50,778 nucleotides of DNA from a bacterium TMED88 (GTDB taxonomy: Bacteria > Myxococcota_A > UBA9160 > UBA4427). The position numbers and the translations under genes were made by a program. The stretch covers positions 1 through 50,778 of the forward strand of contig NHEP01000110.1 of assembly GCA_002171515.1 (NCBI GenBank). The letters run 5' to 3'. Below are positions 1 through 9,108 of this stretch, in pieces. The notes beneath the pieces were generated by a model that did not search any database, was not told where the DNA came from, and saw only the letters and a program-made list of their open reading frames with translations. Positions within the stretch are counted from its first letter, which is position 1; each line of letters opens with the position of its first letter.

Positions 1-697
1 CGAGGTACATCACGGCGACCCGGTCCGCGAGATAGCGAACGACCCCAAGATCGTGCGTAATGAACAAATAGGCGAGTCCCAACTCAGCTTGCAGATCCGC
101 CAGTAGGTTCAAAATTTGGGCTTGGATCGAAACATCAAGCGCCGACACGGCCTCGTCACAGACAATCAATTTCGGCTCGACGGCGAGCGCTCGGGCAATA
201 CAAATTCGCTGCCGTTGACCGCCGGAGAATTCATGCGGATATCGCCAGATTTGATCCGGGTCGAGTTGCACTCGCTTAAAGAGTCCTCGGACTCGCTCCG
301 TTCGTTCCGACTCATTACGCCCCAAGCCAAAACTGCGCATCCCCTCAGCCACGGAATCACGCACACGCATCCGGGGGTCGAGCGAGGCCATAGGGTCTTG
401 AAAAATGATCTGAAGATCACTCCGATAGGGACGCCAAGCGGCGGGGGACAGCCTCTGCAGATCGACCCCCTCAAACTCGATCCGGCCTTCTTGGGAAGGC
501 GTCAAACCCAAAATCGAGCGCCCCACCGTCGTCTTGCCACAGCCCGACTCTCCCACCAACGCGAGGGTGGTCCCGGCCTCGATTTCCAAATTCACATCCG
601 TCACAGCTTGAACGTGGCCCACGGTTCGACGGAAGAGGCCCGCCTTGATGGGAAACCAAGTTCTGAGACCCTCAACACGAAGCAGCGGCGACGTCAT
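1..697 (-). CDS. Dipeptide/oligopeptide ABC transporter ATPase, OppF/DppF type (3' end outside window)
   Basis: This is the second ATPase of a peptide-type importer; it would power uptake at the inner-membrane face together with the OppD-like protein encoded just upstream. Translation gives Walker A GESGCGKT, the Q-loop region IIFQDPMASLDPRMRV, signature SGGQRQR, Walker B LIVCDEA followed by the D-loop SALDVS, and the H-loop FITHDLG. The product begins [15 protein letters not shown]. Its ATG shares one base with the TGA stop of the upstream gene (TGATG), so the two are translationally coupled. About 232 codons are visible; the C-terminal part, including the usual OppF C-terminal extension, lies beyond base 1. 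The substrate cannot be read from an ATPase. Confidence 0.93.
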   Translation of the reverse strand, partial: MTSPLLRVEGLRTWFPIKAGLFRRTVGHVQAVTDVNLEIEAGTTLALVGESGCGKTTVGRSILGLTPSQEGRIEFEGVDLQRLSPAAWRPYRSDLQIIFQDPMASLDPRMRVRDSVAEGMRSFGLGRNESERTERVRGLFKRVQLDPDQIWRYPHEFSGGQRQRICIARALAVEPKLIVCDEAVSALDVSIQAQILNLLADLQAELGLAYLFITHDLGVVRYLADRVAVMYL

Positions 698-1713
698 CAC
701 AAGCCCTCCGGTGTTCCACCAGCCCAGCCGTGGCCGCTCTGGGAATCTGCCTGTGAAACGGCGTAACAAGCGACTGTGTGCCGCGGCCCCTGGTCGGTGA
801 ATTCAGGGAGACTCTGGGAACACTGGTCCATCGCCCGCGCGCAGCGGGATGCAAAACGACAGCCCAAGGGCCAGTCCGAGGGCGACGGCACCATGCCCGG
901 AATTTCCGGCAAGCGCTCTCCGGATGGTGCCAGAGCGGGCATCGAGCGAAGCAAGCCCTGGGTGTAGGGATGCTTCGGGGTTTTAAAAAGCGCCGTGCGC
1001 GGCGCAGTTTCGACAATTCGGCCCGCGTAGAGGACCGCGACGCGGTCGGCCAGTTCATTCACAATTCCGAGATCATGGGTAATCAGAAGAATCGACATTC
1101 CGGTCTCTTCCTGAAGCTCTTGAAGCAACCGTAGAATCTGAGCTTGGACTGTCACATCGAGGGCGGTCGTGGGCTCGTCGGCGATCAAAAGGCGTGGACG
1201 AGCACTCAATGCCATCGCGATCATCACTCTTTGCTTTAATCCACCAGACAGTTGATGCGGATAAGCGTTCACCCGCTCAGCCGCATCCGGAATACCCACC
1301 TGCTCGAACAGCTCACGACATCGATCTAAGGCTGCCCCTCGACTCACACGCTCGTGGAGCCGGATCGCCTCAACCACTTGTTCCCCAACGCGAATGACGG
1401 GATTGAGGCTTGTCATCGGCTCTTGAAAAATCATCGCAACGCCGGACCCCCGAACACTGCGCATCGATCGAACTGAAAGATCAAGAAGCTCCTGGCCATC
1501 TAGTCGGACAGAACCGGCCGTGATCCGGCCCGGTTTAGGGACAAGTCGCATCAAACTGAGTGCAGTCATCGACTTCCCCGATCCGGACTCCCCCACCAAA
1601 GCCAGGACCTCGCCGCGGCCCACCTCAAAATCCAAGGCGTCCACGATGGGAACGTTCTTCTGCGACATCGGAAAACAGGTCGTGAGCCCCGCCACCTGTA
1701 GTAACGCTGTCAT
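697..1713 (-). CDS. Dipeptide/oligopeptide ABC transporter ATPase, OppD/DppD type
   Basis: The ATP-hydrolysing partner of the importer. At 338 residues it is normal for OppD/DppD. Visible motifs are Walker A GESGSGKS near residue 41, Q-loop [12 protein letters not shown], signature LSGGLKQR (the K in place of the more common Q is seen in many DppD proteins), Walker B LLIADEP, D-loop TTALDVT and H-loop LLITHDLG. The C-terminal segment has the family's oligopeptide-binding extension with KHPYTQGLL and a cysteine set in CRFASRC, then further cysteines, which in DppD-type proteins can bind an Fe-S cluster. Its start overlaps the preceding permease stop as ATGA, and its stop overlaps the next ATPase start. 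Confidence 0.95.
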   Translation of the reverse strand: MTALLQVAGLTTCFPMSQKNVPIVDALDFEVGRGEVLALVGESGSGKSMTALSLMRLVPKPGRITAGSVRLDGQELLDLSVRSMRSVRGSGVAMIFQEPMTSLNPVIRVGEQVVEAIRLHERVSRGAALDRCRELFEQVGIPDAAERVNAYPHQLSGGLKQRVMIAMALSARPRLLIADEPTTALDVTVQAQILRLLQELQEETGMSILLITHDLGIVNELADRVAVLYAGRIVETAPRTALFKTPKHPYTQGLLRSMPALAPSGERLPEIPGMVPSPSDWPLGCRFASRCARAMDQCSQSLPEFTDQGPRHTVACYAVSQADSQSGHGWAGGTPEGL

Positions 1714-2732
1714 CGCTCATCCTCGATCGTTCGAGGGTCCAGGACATCGCGCAACGCGTCCCCTACAAAATTGACAGCCAGAATCAGGCCGAAAAGCGCC
1801 GTCCCGGACGCCGCAATATTCCACCAAACGATCGGATCCCTCGACAACTCATTTCGAGCCTGATCAATCATTTGACCCCAGCTGCCATCCACCCCAATTC
1901 CAAGCCATGACAAAATCGCTTCAGACAGAACGAGGCCAGAGAACATCAAGACAAAAGTGATGATCACGAGGTGCATCAGGTTCGGCAGGATATGTCGCAT
2001 CACAATCTGAAATTCCGAAACACCTAAAGAGCGAGCCGCTGAAACGAATTCGAGTTCACGCAGCTTCAGCGTCTCTCCTCTCGACACCCGACAAAATCCT
2101 ACCCAGCCGGTCACCGCGAGGGCAACGCACACGGCCAGAGTGCTCTTCCCCATCACCATAATCAGGGCAATCAGCAGGAGAAGACCCGGCATGGAGGCCA
2201 ATGTCGTCATCAAAAAGAACACAACGTCATCAATGCGGCCTCCAAAATAGCCCGCTGAAATCCCAAACAGCAAGGCCAGTGGAATCGCAATAAGACTCGT
2301 CAGACCACCGATCAAAAGTGCGACACGCGCGCCTTTGAGCGTTAAGTAGAAAATATCACGACCGATCATGTCAGTCCCCAGCCAATGCCGGCCTGGGTAA
2401 CGCAGATCCCCTCCACCATAGAACTCGGCCTCGGCGAATGGAGCGGAGTAGCTCTTCTCCTGGTTCCCCCCGAAGACTCGGTCGATCACGCTTCGGGCCT
2501 CGTGTCGGGCGACCGTGTCGACGGCGAGCGAATCGCCTCCCACCCAAGCCACGCTATCAAGAAGCGCGACAGCCACGTAAACCCCCGTCACAAGAAGAGC
2601 GAATCGGCGCCGGCGCCAAAGCGAAACAAAGGCCGAAGACCAAAGCCGCGAGCGACGGACCATCCAGACAGTCACTCCTGCAGCAAGGAAGAGCGCTGCG
2701 ACAATTCCATTTGAGGCCAGGTGAGACTCCAC
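1710..2732 (-). CDS. Dipeptide/oligopeptide ABC transporter permease, OppC/DppC type
   Basis: Inner-membrane permease subunit of the importer (340 residues). The transport domain holds several hydrophobic helices and the cytoplasmic EAA loop that docks the ATPase, seen as EFVSAARSLGVSEFQIVMRH. The HWLGTDMIGRD segment before the core is typical of the DppC family. The start is a GTG with AAGGAGA placed a few bases upstream. Unusual is an additional hydrophobic stretch at residues about 9-24 (IVAALFLAAGVTVWMV), upstream of the helix normally first in this family, which would change the topology or add an anchor. It follows the OppB-like gene by 9 bases and overlaps the OppD-like gene by 4. Confidence 0.93.
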   Translation of the reverse strand: MESHLASNGIVAALFLAAGVTVWMVRRSRLWSSAFVSLWRRRRFALLVTGVYVAVALLDSVAWVGGDSLAVDTVARHEARSVIDRVFGGNQEKSYSAPFAEAEFYGGGDLRYPGRHWLGTDMIGRDIFYLTLKGARVALLIGGLTSLIAIPLALLFGISAGYFGGRIDDVVFFLMTTLASMPGLLLLIALIMVMGKSTLAVCVALAVTGWVGFCRVSRGETLKLRELEFVSAARSLGVSEFQIVMRHILPNLMHLVIITFVLMFSGLVLSEAILSWLGIGVDGSWGQMIDQARNELSRDPIVWWNIAASGTALFGLILAVNFVGDALRDVLDPRTIEDER

Positions 2733-2741
2733 TGCCTCTCC

Positions 2742-3707
2742 TTACTCAAGCCGAACGCGCGGATCGACCAACGCGTAAGAAAGATCGGTCAAGATTTGGC
2801 CCACCACAAAAAGCAGAGACCCGATGTAAACCATCGTGCGCAAAACCGAGAAGTCGTTCCCCTGGATCGCGTCAACCGTAATCGCACCCAAGCCCGGAAT
2901 ACCAAAAAAAGACTCCAACAAGAGGGAGCCTGTAAAGAGAAAGGGGATCGCCACAACAATTCTTGTCAGGAGGGGGATCAGTGAATTACGAAAGACGTGC
3001 CGGGACATAATGCGAATTTCTCCGCAGCCCTTTGCTCGCGCTGTCCGAACATAATCGGTGTTACTTTCCTCCAGAAAGACCGTTCGGTAGAAACGAATAT
3101 CGCCTCCGAGACCATTGGCCACGCCAATCATGATCGGCAGCGCCAAAAACCGCACGATGACTCGAGGGTCTGAGTCGAATCCCGAAATCGGAAACCAGTG
3201 AAGCACTTTTCCCACCAAATATTGGGCACCGATGATATAGAGCAGAACAGAGACACTCATGGCCAAGACGGCCAAGATCACTCCAGCCCGATCGATATAC
3301 GTCTCCCTAAAGAAAGCAACTAGAAGAGACAACGGAATCGCCACAAGGACCGAAAGGACGAAGAGCGGGATCGTGAGGGCCAAGCTCGGGCCCATGCCTT
3401 TGCGAATTCGTTCGAGGATAGGCGTATCATCGGCATCGCTTCGCCCGAAATCAAAGGTCAGCATGCGGCGGTAATGCTCGACCAGCATATTGTCAGCCCA
3501 GTGACCAGGCGCGGGAAAAAGCGGCTTATCGTAGCCGTGGTTGACCTTCCACTGCTCAACCACAGCTGGCGGTACCCGTTCTCCCAAAGCCTTCCTGGCA
3601 ATGTCATCAGGACTCGTCACAGCAAAAAAGAGAATAAAGAGGAGAAAAAGCACTCCGAAGACGACGACCGCTCCGTAGCTCAATCGACGAATCACGTAAG
3701 CCCCCAC
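2742..3707 (-). CDS. Dipeptide/oligopeptide ABC transporter permease, OppB/DppB type
   Basis: The second channel-forming permease. A GTG start is chosen because it overlaps the stop of the binding-protein gene (TAGTG) and has GGGAG about 8 bases upstream. The frame stays open 27 codons further, but that would overlap the binding-protein gene by 82 bases and add a non-family N-terminus. From this start the protein has 321 residues beginning with YVIRRLSYGAVVVFGVLF, the usual DppB first helix. The EAA loop is seen around DYVRTARAKGCGEIRIMSRH, followed by LESFFGIPGLG and the closing DLSYALVDPRVRLE. The substrate is not evident from the sequence. Confidence 0.92.
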   Translation of the reverse strand: MGAYVIRRLSYGAVVVFGVLFLLFILFFAVTSPDDIARKALGERVPPAVVEQWKVNHGYDKPLFPAPGHWADNMLVEHYRRMLTFDFGRSDADDTPILERIRKGMGPSLALTIPLFVLSVLVAIPLSLLVAFFRETYIDRAGVILAVLAMSVSVLLYIIGAQYLVGKVLHWFPISGFDSDPRVIVRFLALPIMIGVANGLGGDIRFYRTVFLEESNTDYVRTARAKGCGEIRIMSRHVFRNSLIPLLTRIVVAIPFLFTGSLLLESFFGIPGLGAITVDAIQGNDFSVLRTMVYIGSLLFVVGQILTDLSYALVDPRVRLE

Positions 3708-5743
3708 TACTGACGCTCCCGCATAAAAGTCATCACGCCTGGAACAATCAGCGCAATCAGCAAGACAAGTCCCACCCAAATTGGCCACACAACCGGGCGA
3801 TTCCAGTCTTTGCGCAGTGATGTACGTTCAGCCGGATCCAAGTCGCGATACTTCGTCATCGGAAAAGACATGCCGAAAGGCTTAACGTTCTCGAGCCAGC
3901 CCTGAAAGAGGGCATAGTCCTCGCGATGAAAGAGCTCAATCCAAGGGCGCTCAACCTCTAGGATCTCCCGCATCTCTTTAATTTCTGCTTCACGCTCCGC
4001 CCCGTTCGGCCGCGACTTCATCGAGAGATACAGATCGTCGAAGCGGTCGTTCATAAAATTTGCCGTGTTGGGGCCACCGCTTTTTGAGCGGGCGAGGTCA
4101 GACCAAAGCAGAAAAAGAAAATTCTCAGGGTCTGGATAGTCCGCGACCCAGCCCCACATAAAAATCTGATAGGCCCCGTTGCGCACTTTTTCTTGGAACT
4201 GATTGTAGTTGGTCGCCTCAACCTTCACGTCAATCCCCAGTTGCCGCCACGCATCAGTAAAAAAGCGGTACTGGAGCAGACCCTGGGCGCTGGTGTCGTA
4301 GGTGTCAAAGCTCAGGGTGAGCGGTTTTCCTGTATTTGGATCAATGCCTTGGGGATAGTCTGCTTCAACCATCAGTTCACGAGCACGTTCAAGATCGACG
4401 CTCCGGTAGGGGTTCGCATAGGCCTCGTCATATCCAAACAGGCCCGGTGGCAGCGGTGACTGAGCAGGGATCCCGCGTCCATTGGTAAAGATTCGCGTAT
4501 ACTCTTCACTGTCGATCACCAAGCTCATCGCCTGACGAAGCCTTCGAGCACGTTCCCCGCCCGGACGCCCGACGGTATCGTCATCCAAATTGAACCCTAT
4601 GTAGAAAATCGTAGGCTCGACTCCTTTTTCGAGACGAATCCCCATCTCCTCCATATCGGCCGAAAGCCCACCTTCGTCGATGACCTGATCAAAGCTTTCC
4701 TTGATCACCCCGGCAGCATCATAGTAGCCCTGCAGGAACTTATTGAAGTAGGGGATGGCTTCCTTCTCTCGCCGAAACTCAACTCGATCAATAAACGGCA
4801 GCGGCTTCCCAGCCCATTCGGGTGCCAAGAGTCCGGCCTCGAGATCTCCCGGCGCGCCTTGCGACGGATAAACCGCACCCGGCGCGGCCCATTCGGGGTG
4901 CACAGCTCCATACCAATTAGGATTCGCCTCGAGAACCATTCTGGATTGTCGGTCATAGTGCTGAAGGCGGTATGGACCACTCGCAATGGGGTGATCCGCA
5001 AAACGCGGACGCCCCTCTTCTCCATCATAAAAAGCAATGGCCTCCCAGGGCACCGGAGAAGTGAAGGGCATCGCGAACCAATATTGAATCTGGGGATAGT
5101 CCGAACGCACAGACACCTCAAGCCCATGGTCACCCACTGACTTCACGCCCTCGATTCCACCCAGCGCAGCGTACTGCTCATGAACGGGCAAATTTGAGAA
5201 AGCGAGGTCCTCTTCGCGACGCTGCGTCAGAGCCTGCCCGAATTCCTGAAAGCCCTGAATATTCGAAAAAGGCTCAACCACCGGGCTATTGACCGCCGGA
5301 TCCGCCAGGCGACACAACTCAAAGGCGACGTCGGCCGACACGATTTCACGCGTCATGCGGCCGGGCATGCCGAGAGAAAAGGCCGGATCATTTTCGTATA
5401 CCATTCCCGGTCGAAGGCTGAATCCATACACGGTGTAGCCCGCTTGCCCGGGACGCTGAGTCGGCAAGTCCGTCGCAAGCCCGGGAATCAGTTCGTAGGG
5501 ACGCTTCAGGTAGTGGTATTCGAGCAAGGTGTCATAGACCGACCCTGTGATCGCATGCGCCCCAGTGTCGTAGGCCACAGCTGGATCCAAGGAGCGCGGT
5601 GCCTCGCGAAAAGATGAGTAAAGCACTTTCTCACCCGCCTCAGTGGGTGGATAGGGGTTGTTGTTGCAAGCGACCCAGGCCAGCGCCCAGATGCTCGTCA
5701 AACCCAACAGGCGAGCAGCCGAACAGGTCGACATTAGAGTCAT
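3707..5743 (-). CDS. Extracellular solute-binding protein, family 5 (peptide type), with C-terminal membrane anchor
   Basis: Periplasmic binding component that should deliver substrate to the permeases encoded downstream. The body matches family 5 binding proteins (SBP_bac_5): an early FREAPRSLDPAVAYDTG, then GRGIPAQSPLPPGLFGYDE and QLGIDVKVEATNYNQF, and the late WGWVADYPDPENFLFLLW characteristic of peptide-type binders. The N-terminus has a hydrophobic stretch ending in ALAWVAC-NNN, a possible but imperfect lipobox. At 678 residues it is longer than the usual 500-600, and it ends with a clear hydrophobic segment (WVGLVLLIALIVPGVMTFM) and a short charged tail, an unusual second anchor for a binding protein. 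Start overlaps the upstream stop as TAATG; a second ATG three codons later is possible. Confidence 0.92.
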   Translation of the reverse strand: MTLMSTCSAARLLGLTSIWALAWVACNNNPYPPTEAGEKVLYSSFREAPRSLDPAVAYDTGAHAITGSVYDTLLEYHYLKRPYELIPGLATDLPTQRPGQAGYTVYGFSLRPGMVYENDPAFSLGMPGRMTREIVSADVAFELCRLADPAVNSPVVEPFSNIQGFQEFGQALTQRREEDLAFSNLPVHEQYAALGGIEGVKSVGDHGLEVSVRSDYPQIQYWFAMPFTSPVPWEAIAFYDGEEGRPRFADHPIASGPYRLQHYDRQSRMVLEANPNWYGAVHPEWAAPGAVYPSQGAPGDLEAGLLAPEWAGKPLPFIDRVEFRREKEAIPYFNKFLQGYYDAAGVIKESFDQVIDEGGLSADMEEMGIRLEKGVEPTIFYIGFNLDDDTVGRPGGERARRLRQAMSLVIDSEEYTRIFTNGRGIPAQSPLPPGLFGYDEAYANPYRSVDLERARELMVEADYPQGIDPNTGKPLTLSFDTYDTSAQGLLQYRFFTDAWRQLGIDVKVEATNYNQFQEKVRNGAYQIFMWGWVADYPDPENFLFLLWSDLARSKSGGPNTANFMNDRFDDLYLSMKSRPNGAEREAEIKEMREILEVERPWIELFHREDYALFQGWLENVKPFGMSFPMTKYRDLDPAERTSLRKDWNRPVVWPIWVGLVLLIALIVPGVMTFMRERQ

Positions 5744-6585
5744 TACCGCTTCGCCCCAAGGTCACTCCGCGACCAGTCTTCCGGAATACGCTCTGTCTGA
5801 AAACTCGACGTTTTCTTCGGCAGATCCAGTTTAAACAGAGCATCCGGCAGCTGATCTTCTACTTGCACGGCGCTGTATCGGAGTCGGGCTCGTGCGCTGA
5901 CGCGCGGAAAATTCAATTCGATTTCATACGGAAAGTCGATCTTCATTCCATTTGGACGATCCAAAACGCGATAGTCCTCGAAAACCGCTCGCCATAACGC
6001 TGCGCCGTCGGGTCCAAAATGACTCGCTTCGATGAGTCGGCCCTTTGGGTCAAAACGGTAGTCTTCACGCACGACGCCCTTTGCATCGAACCGTTCGACG
6101 CTCACCTCCCCATTCTTGAACCCCCAGGACGTTCCCGTCGTCAGTTCCGGCGAAAGGCGAACGCTTCCGAGGAGGAGTTCGACCGCCCGCGGAGGATCGA
6201 GGTCGATGCGAGCAAAGCGCCAGAGAAGGCTTGAATCAACCGGCCCCTCCTGGAGATCCCCGTCCCGTGCGTCATAGACCTGGTAGCGATGGCCATCGGT
6301 GACCACAACAGCTGCGAGTTGAGCGAACAGCCCTAAAATTTCGACCCGAAGGCGAGCCGGACGTTCTACGGCCATACGCTGAGGCCGGTCGAAGCTCAGA
6401 TCTGGGGCGTCGAGATCGAGGCGGGCCCGTGCGCGGATCGCCTGGGGCTCTAATCCCCGAGATGCCAGTGCTGAGAGCCATGCCTTGGGACGCGGGTCCG
6501 CGGGCTCCAGCGGCGCTCCAAGGTCGAGGGTACGACACCCGAGGAACAGCAAAACCGGCCACAGCCGCACCCAGCCCCGAATCAC
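5743..6585 (-). CDS. Outer-membrane-lipoprotein-like protein (LolB/DUF4292-like)
   Basis: A 280-residue exported protein with a short signal ending in LLFLGC, suggesting lipid attachment at Cys17. The body contains alternating short beta-strand-like segments (RARARLDLDAPDLSF, RMAVERPARLRVEILG, VVVTDGHRYQVYDARDG, SLLWRFARIDLDPPRAVELLLG), a pattern I associate with DUF4292 and LolA/LolB-like folds that bind acyl chains or lipoproteins. That assignment is from sequence pattern only. It overlaps the TPR gene upstream by 4 bases and the binding-protein gene downstream by 1, so it is expressed with the transporter. A role in trafficking or envelope support for the transport system is inference. Confidence 0.75.
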   Translation of the reverse strand: MIRGWVRLWPVLLFLGCRTLDLGAPLEPADPRPKAWLSALASRGLEPQAIRARARLDLDAPDLSFDRPQRMAVERPARLRVEILGLFAQLAAVVVTDGHRYQVYDARDGDLQEGPVDSSLLWRFARIDLDPPRAVELLLGSVRLSPELTTGTSWGFKNGEVSVERFDAKGVVREDYRFDPKGRLIEASHFGPDGAALWRAVFEDYRVLDRPNGMKIDFPYEIELNFPRVSARARLRYSAVQVEDQLPDALFKLDLPKKTSSFQTERIPEDWSRSDLGAKR

Positions 6586-8411
6586 TGGCGTCCCGTATCC
6601 GGCGGCGGCGTGGCACCGGCTCCATCACCCAGGACTCGGCGTAGACGTTGAAGCTTCCTAAACAAATCCGGCTGTTCATCCACCCTGGGGCCCTGACGAG
6701 CGGCTTGGCCATAGAAGTGAAGGGCCTTCGCTTGTTCATCGAGCATCAAATACACATCCCCCAGATGCTCCGAAACAACCGGATCACCCCCGGTCAATTC
6801 ATCCGCGAGGGTGAGTTGTTCCAACGCCCGATCGAGCAACTCAAGCCCTTCCTTCCGACGCTTTCCCTGCAGTAATGGCCTCGCCTTTTGAGCATAGAGC
6901 CAGCCAAGACTGTCGAGAATGTATCCATCGCGAGGCGCGAGGCTCACTGCCTGCTCGATCAGCTGCTCGGCTTCGTCGAGATTTTGACCTTGCTCCGCCC
7001 AAGTGTAACCAATGTAGTTCAGAGCCTGGGCGTTCTCCGGGTTCTGATCCAGCACGGCCTGCATATAGACGAGTGCCTGCTCCGTGTTTTTCTCGATGCC
7101 ATACAAAACACCCAGCTGATACAGAACTTCTTCGTCATCAGGAGATGCCTCGAGCATCTCCTGCAGGAGCGCAACCCCGCCTTCAAAATCGTCGGTCCGA
7201 GCCCTGAGCGAAGCCGCGTGAAAGTCTAGGCTTCGATGCGGCCTGAGTGCTCGCAATCTTTCAATTTCAATCAGCGATTCTTCCAGTTGGCCGGATTCTT
7301 CCAAAAGGAGCGCCAGCTGAAGCCGAGACTCAACGAAAAGAGGGTGACTCTCGGGAACCATTAACAGGTATTCTGAAGCGTCTTCGCGCCGCCCCATGGC
7401 CCGCAAGACTTGCCCGAGCGAATACGCGAATTCGTAGTGATCGGGGTGCTGGGCCAGAGCAAGCCGAAGCCGAGCCTCGGCCTCTTCATAGTAACCCGCA
7501 CTGAACTCAAGAGAGGAAAGTCGCCGCAAGACCTGCAGGTCGCCCGGGTAAAGCTCTGCGATTTCACGATAGGTCTGAATGGCGCCTTCCATATCCGAGA
7601 GAGCAATCTGCGCCTCCCCCAGACTCACCAGAGTGCCGTAGTGCCCGGGATAGTCAGCAAGGACTTCCTGATAGATTTCTGATTCGCCCGCGCGATCACC
7701 GTTGGCCCGACGAATTCTCGCCAACCGAGCGTAAATCACGAACCGATTGGGATGGGCCTCCAGCGCCTGCCGAAGCGTGGCCTCCGCGTCGGCCACTCGC
7801 CCCGCTCGTTCGTAGGCTGTTGCAGCGGCCATATAGGCGCTCAGATTATCCGGCTCCTCGATCAACAACTGCTCAGCGAGGGCCAGCGACTCGTCGAGCC
7901 GCCCTTGCTCTAAGTAGACCTGAAAGAGAAGAAGCGTCGCCGCTCCATTGATCGGCTCCCCGGCTTCATCCCGGAGAACAGCCTCCAAGCCAACCGCGTT
8001 TCGCGTAACACGATACAGCCGGCCCAGAAAAAGGCGTCCATCGAGATCATTCGGATCCAACGCAAGCCCGACCTCGGCCTCGCTCACGGCGGCATCAAAA
8101 TCTTCCGTTTCAGCAGCGAGACGAGCCGACTTAAACCTCAGTGTGGCCGAAGTCGGATCCTTGACGACGGCCCGCGTGTAAGCTTCTCGAGAAGCCTGCA
8201 GGTCGCCGCCCCGAGAGGCCAACTCCGCCACCAGCACATCGTACTCCGGCCCCACTTCGGTACGGGCAACGCGTCCGGAATCAAAAGCGGGCGTCAGAGG
8301 CGTTTCATGGGGCGGGCGCGTCGCACAGCCAAAACCCCAAAGCAGCACAACGGCGGCCACCCAGGCGCAACGGCCCAAACGGAAACCCCTGTCGGCTGCC
8401 CGCTTGATCAT
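6582..8411 (-). CDS. TPR-repeat protein, probable lipoprotein
   Basis: A 609-residue protein built from tandem tetratricopeptide repeats through most of its length, for example DLQASREAYTRAVVKDPTSA, then many helices with the TPR consensus (LDLSLALAEQLL-, DAEATLRQALEAHPNRF-, QALVYMQAVLDQNPENAQAL-type units). The N-terminus is basic and hydrophobic and reaches WGFGCATRPP, a plausible lipid-attachment cysteine at residue 29, so it is probably periplasmic or membrane-tethered. TPR proteins of this sort are scaffolds for protein-protein contacts; no enzyme domain is visible. It is first in the operon that runs through the peptide transporter, and its stop overlaps the next start by 4 bases. A GGGAG lies 4 bases before the ATG. 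Confidence 0.88.
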   Translation of the reverse strand: MIKRAADRGFRLGRCAWVAAVVLLWGFGCATRPPHETPLTPAFDSGRVARTEVGPEYDVLVAELASRGGDLQASREAYTRAVVKDPTSATLRFKSARLAAETEDFDAAVSEAEVGLALDPNDLDGRLFLGRLYRVTRNAVGLEAVLRDEAGEPINGAATLLLFQVYLEQGRLDESLALAEQLLIEEPDNLSAYMAAATAYERAGRVADAEATLRQALEAHPNRFVIYARLARIRRANGDRAGESEIYQEVLADYPGHYGTLVSLGEAQIALSDMEGAIQTYREIAELYPGDLQVLRRLSSLEFSAGYYEEAEARLRLALAQHPDHYEFAYSLGQVLRAMGRREDASEYLLMVPESHPLFVESRLQLALLLEESGQLEESLIEIERLRALRPHRSLDFHAASLRARTDDFEGGVALLQEMLEASPDDEEVLYQLGVLYGIEKNTEQALVYMQAVLDQNPENAQALNYIGYTWAEQGQNLDEAEQLIEQAVSLAPRDGYILDSLGWLYAQKARPLLQGKRRKEGLELLDRALEQLTLADELTGGDPVVSEHLGDVYLMLDEQAKALHFYGQAARQGPRVDEQPDLFRKLQRLRRVLGDGAGATPPPDTGRQ

Positions 8412-8496
8412 GCCACTCCCATTGACCCCAGATCGATCACAACAGGCCCCGGAGAGATCCGCACAGGACGTGCTCCGTCGATTTGGCTTGAACGCC

Positions 8497-9108
8497 TCAA
8501 CTGGAGAGATAGCCGCTCTTCTCCAGATACTCGATCAGGGTGGCCACACTCTCCTCCAGGGTCTGCGAACCGGTATCAACGACCAATTCCGCAGCGGCCG
8601 GCTCTTCGTAAGGGGCCGAAATCCCCGTGAACTCAGGAATCTCGCCTGCCCGGGCTTTCTGATAGAGCCCTTTCACGTCACGGCCTTCGCAGACTTCGAG
8701 GCTCGCCGAAACATAAACCTCAACGAAGTCGCCGTCACTCATGATTTCCCGAACTTGATCCCGGTCCGCGCGGTATGGCGAAATAAAGGAACTAAAAACA
8801 ATCGCGCCTCCGTCGGTAAACAGCTTGGCGACTTCACCAATGCGGCGAATATTTTCTGTCCGGTCTTCGGGAGAAAATCCCAGATTACTATTGAGACCTT
8901 GGCGGATGTTGTCTCCGTCCAAGATGTAGGTCAGACGACCCCGATCGTGCAGCGCCTTTTCTGCGGCGACGGCAAGGGTTGATTTTCCGGAACCGGAAAG
9001 TCCGGTCAGCCAGACCGTACAGCCACGCTGGCCGAGCAGTTTTTCGCGATCACTACGGGCGACCTGACCTTCATGCCAGGTGAGATTCTTCGACTTGGGC
9101 TGAGACAA
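8497..9108 (-). CDS. cysC: Adenylylsulfate (APS) kinase
   Basis: Phosphorylates adenosine 5'-phosphosulfate on the 3' hydroxyl to make PAPS, the sulfate donor for assimilation or sulfotransferases. Signature parts are TWHEGQVARSDREKLLGQRG near the start, P-loop GLSGSGKST (about residues 36-44), the substrate-binding LDGDNIRQGLN, FISPYRADRDQVRE and the family's GRDVKGLYQKARAGEI. No ATG precedes the domain in frame. I chose a TTG start because GAGGA lies 9 bases before it and the product then begins MSQPKSKNLTWHEG like other CysC proteins; another TTG at 9180 would add 24 residues. No cysD, cysN or sulfotransferase is next to it, so its PAPS customer is elsewhere. Confidence 0.94.
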   Translation of the reverse strand: MSQPKSKNLTWHEGQVARSDREKLLGQRGCTVWLTGLSGSGKSTLAVAAEKALHDRGRLTYILDGDNIRQGLNSNLGFSPEDRTENIRRIGEVAKLFTDGGAIVFSSFISPYRADRDQVREIMSDGDFVEVYVSASLEVCEGRDVKGLYQKARAGEIPEFTGISAPYEEPAAAELVVDTGSQTLEESVATLIEYLEKSGYLSS

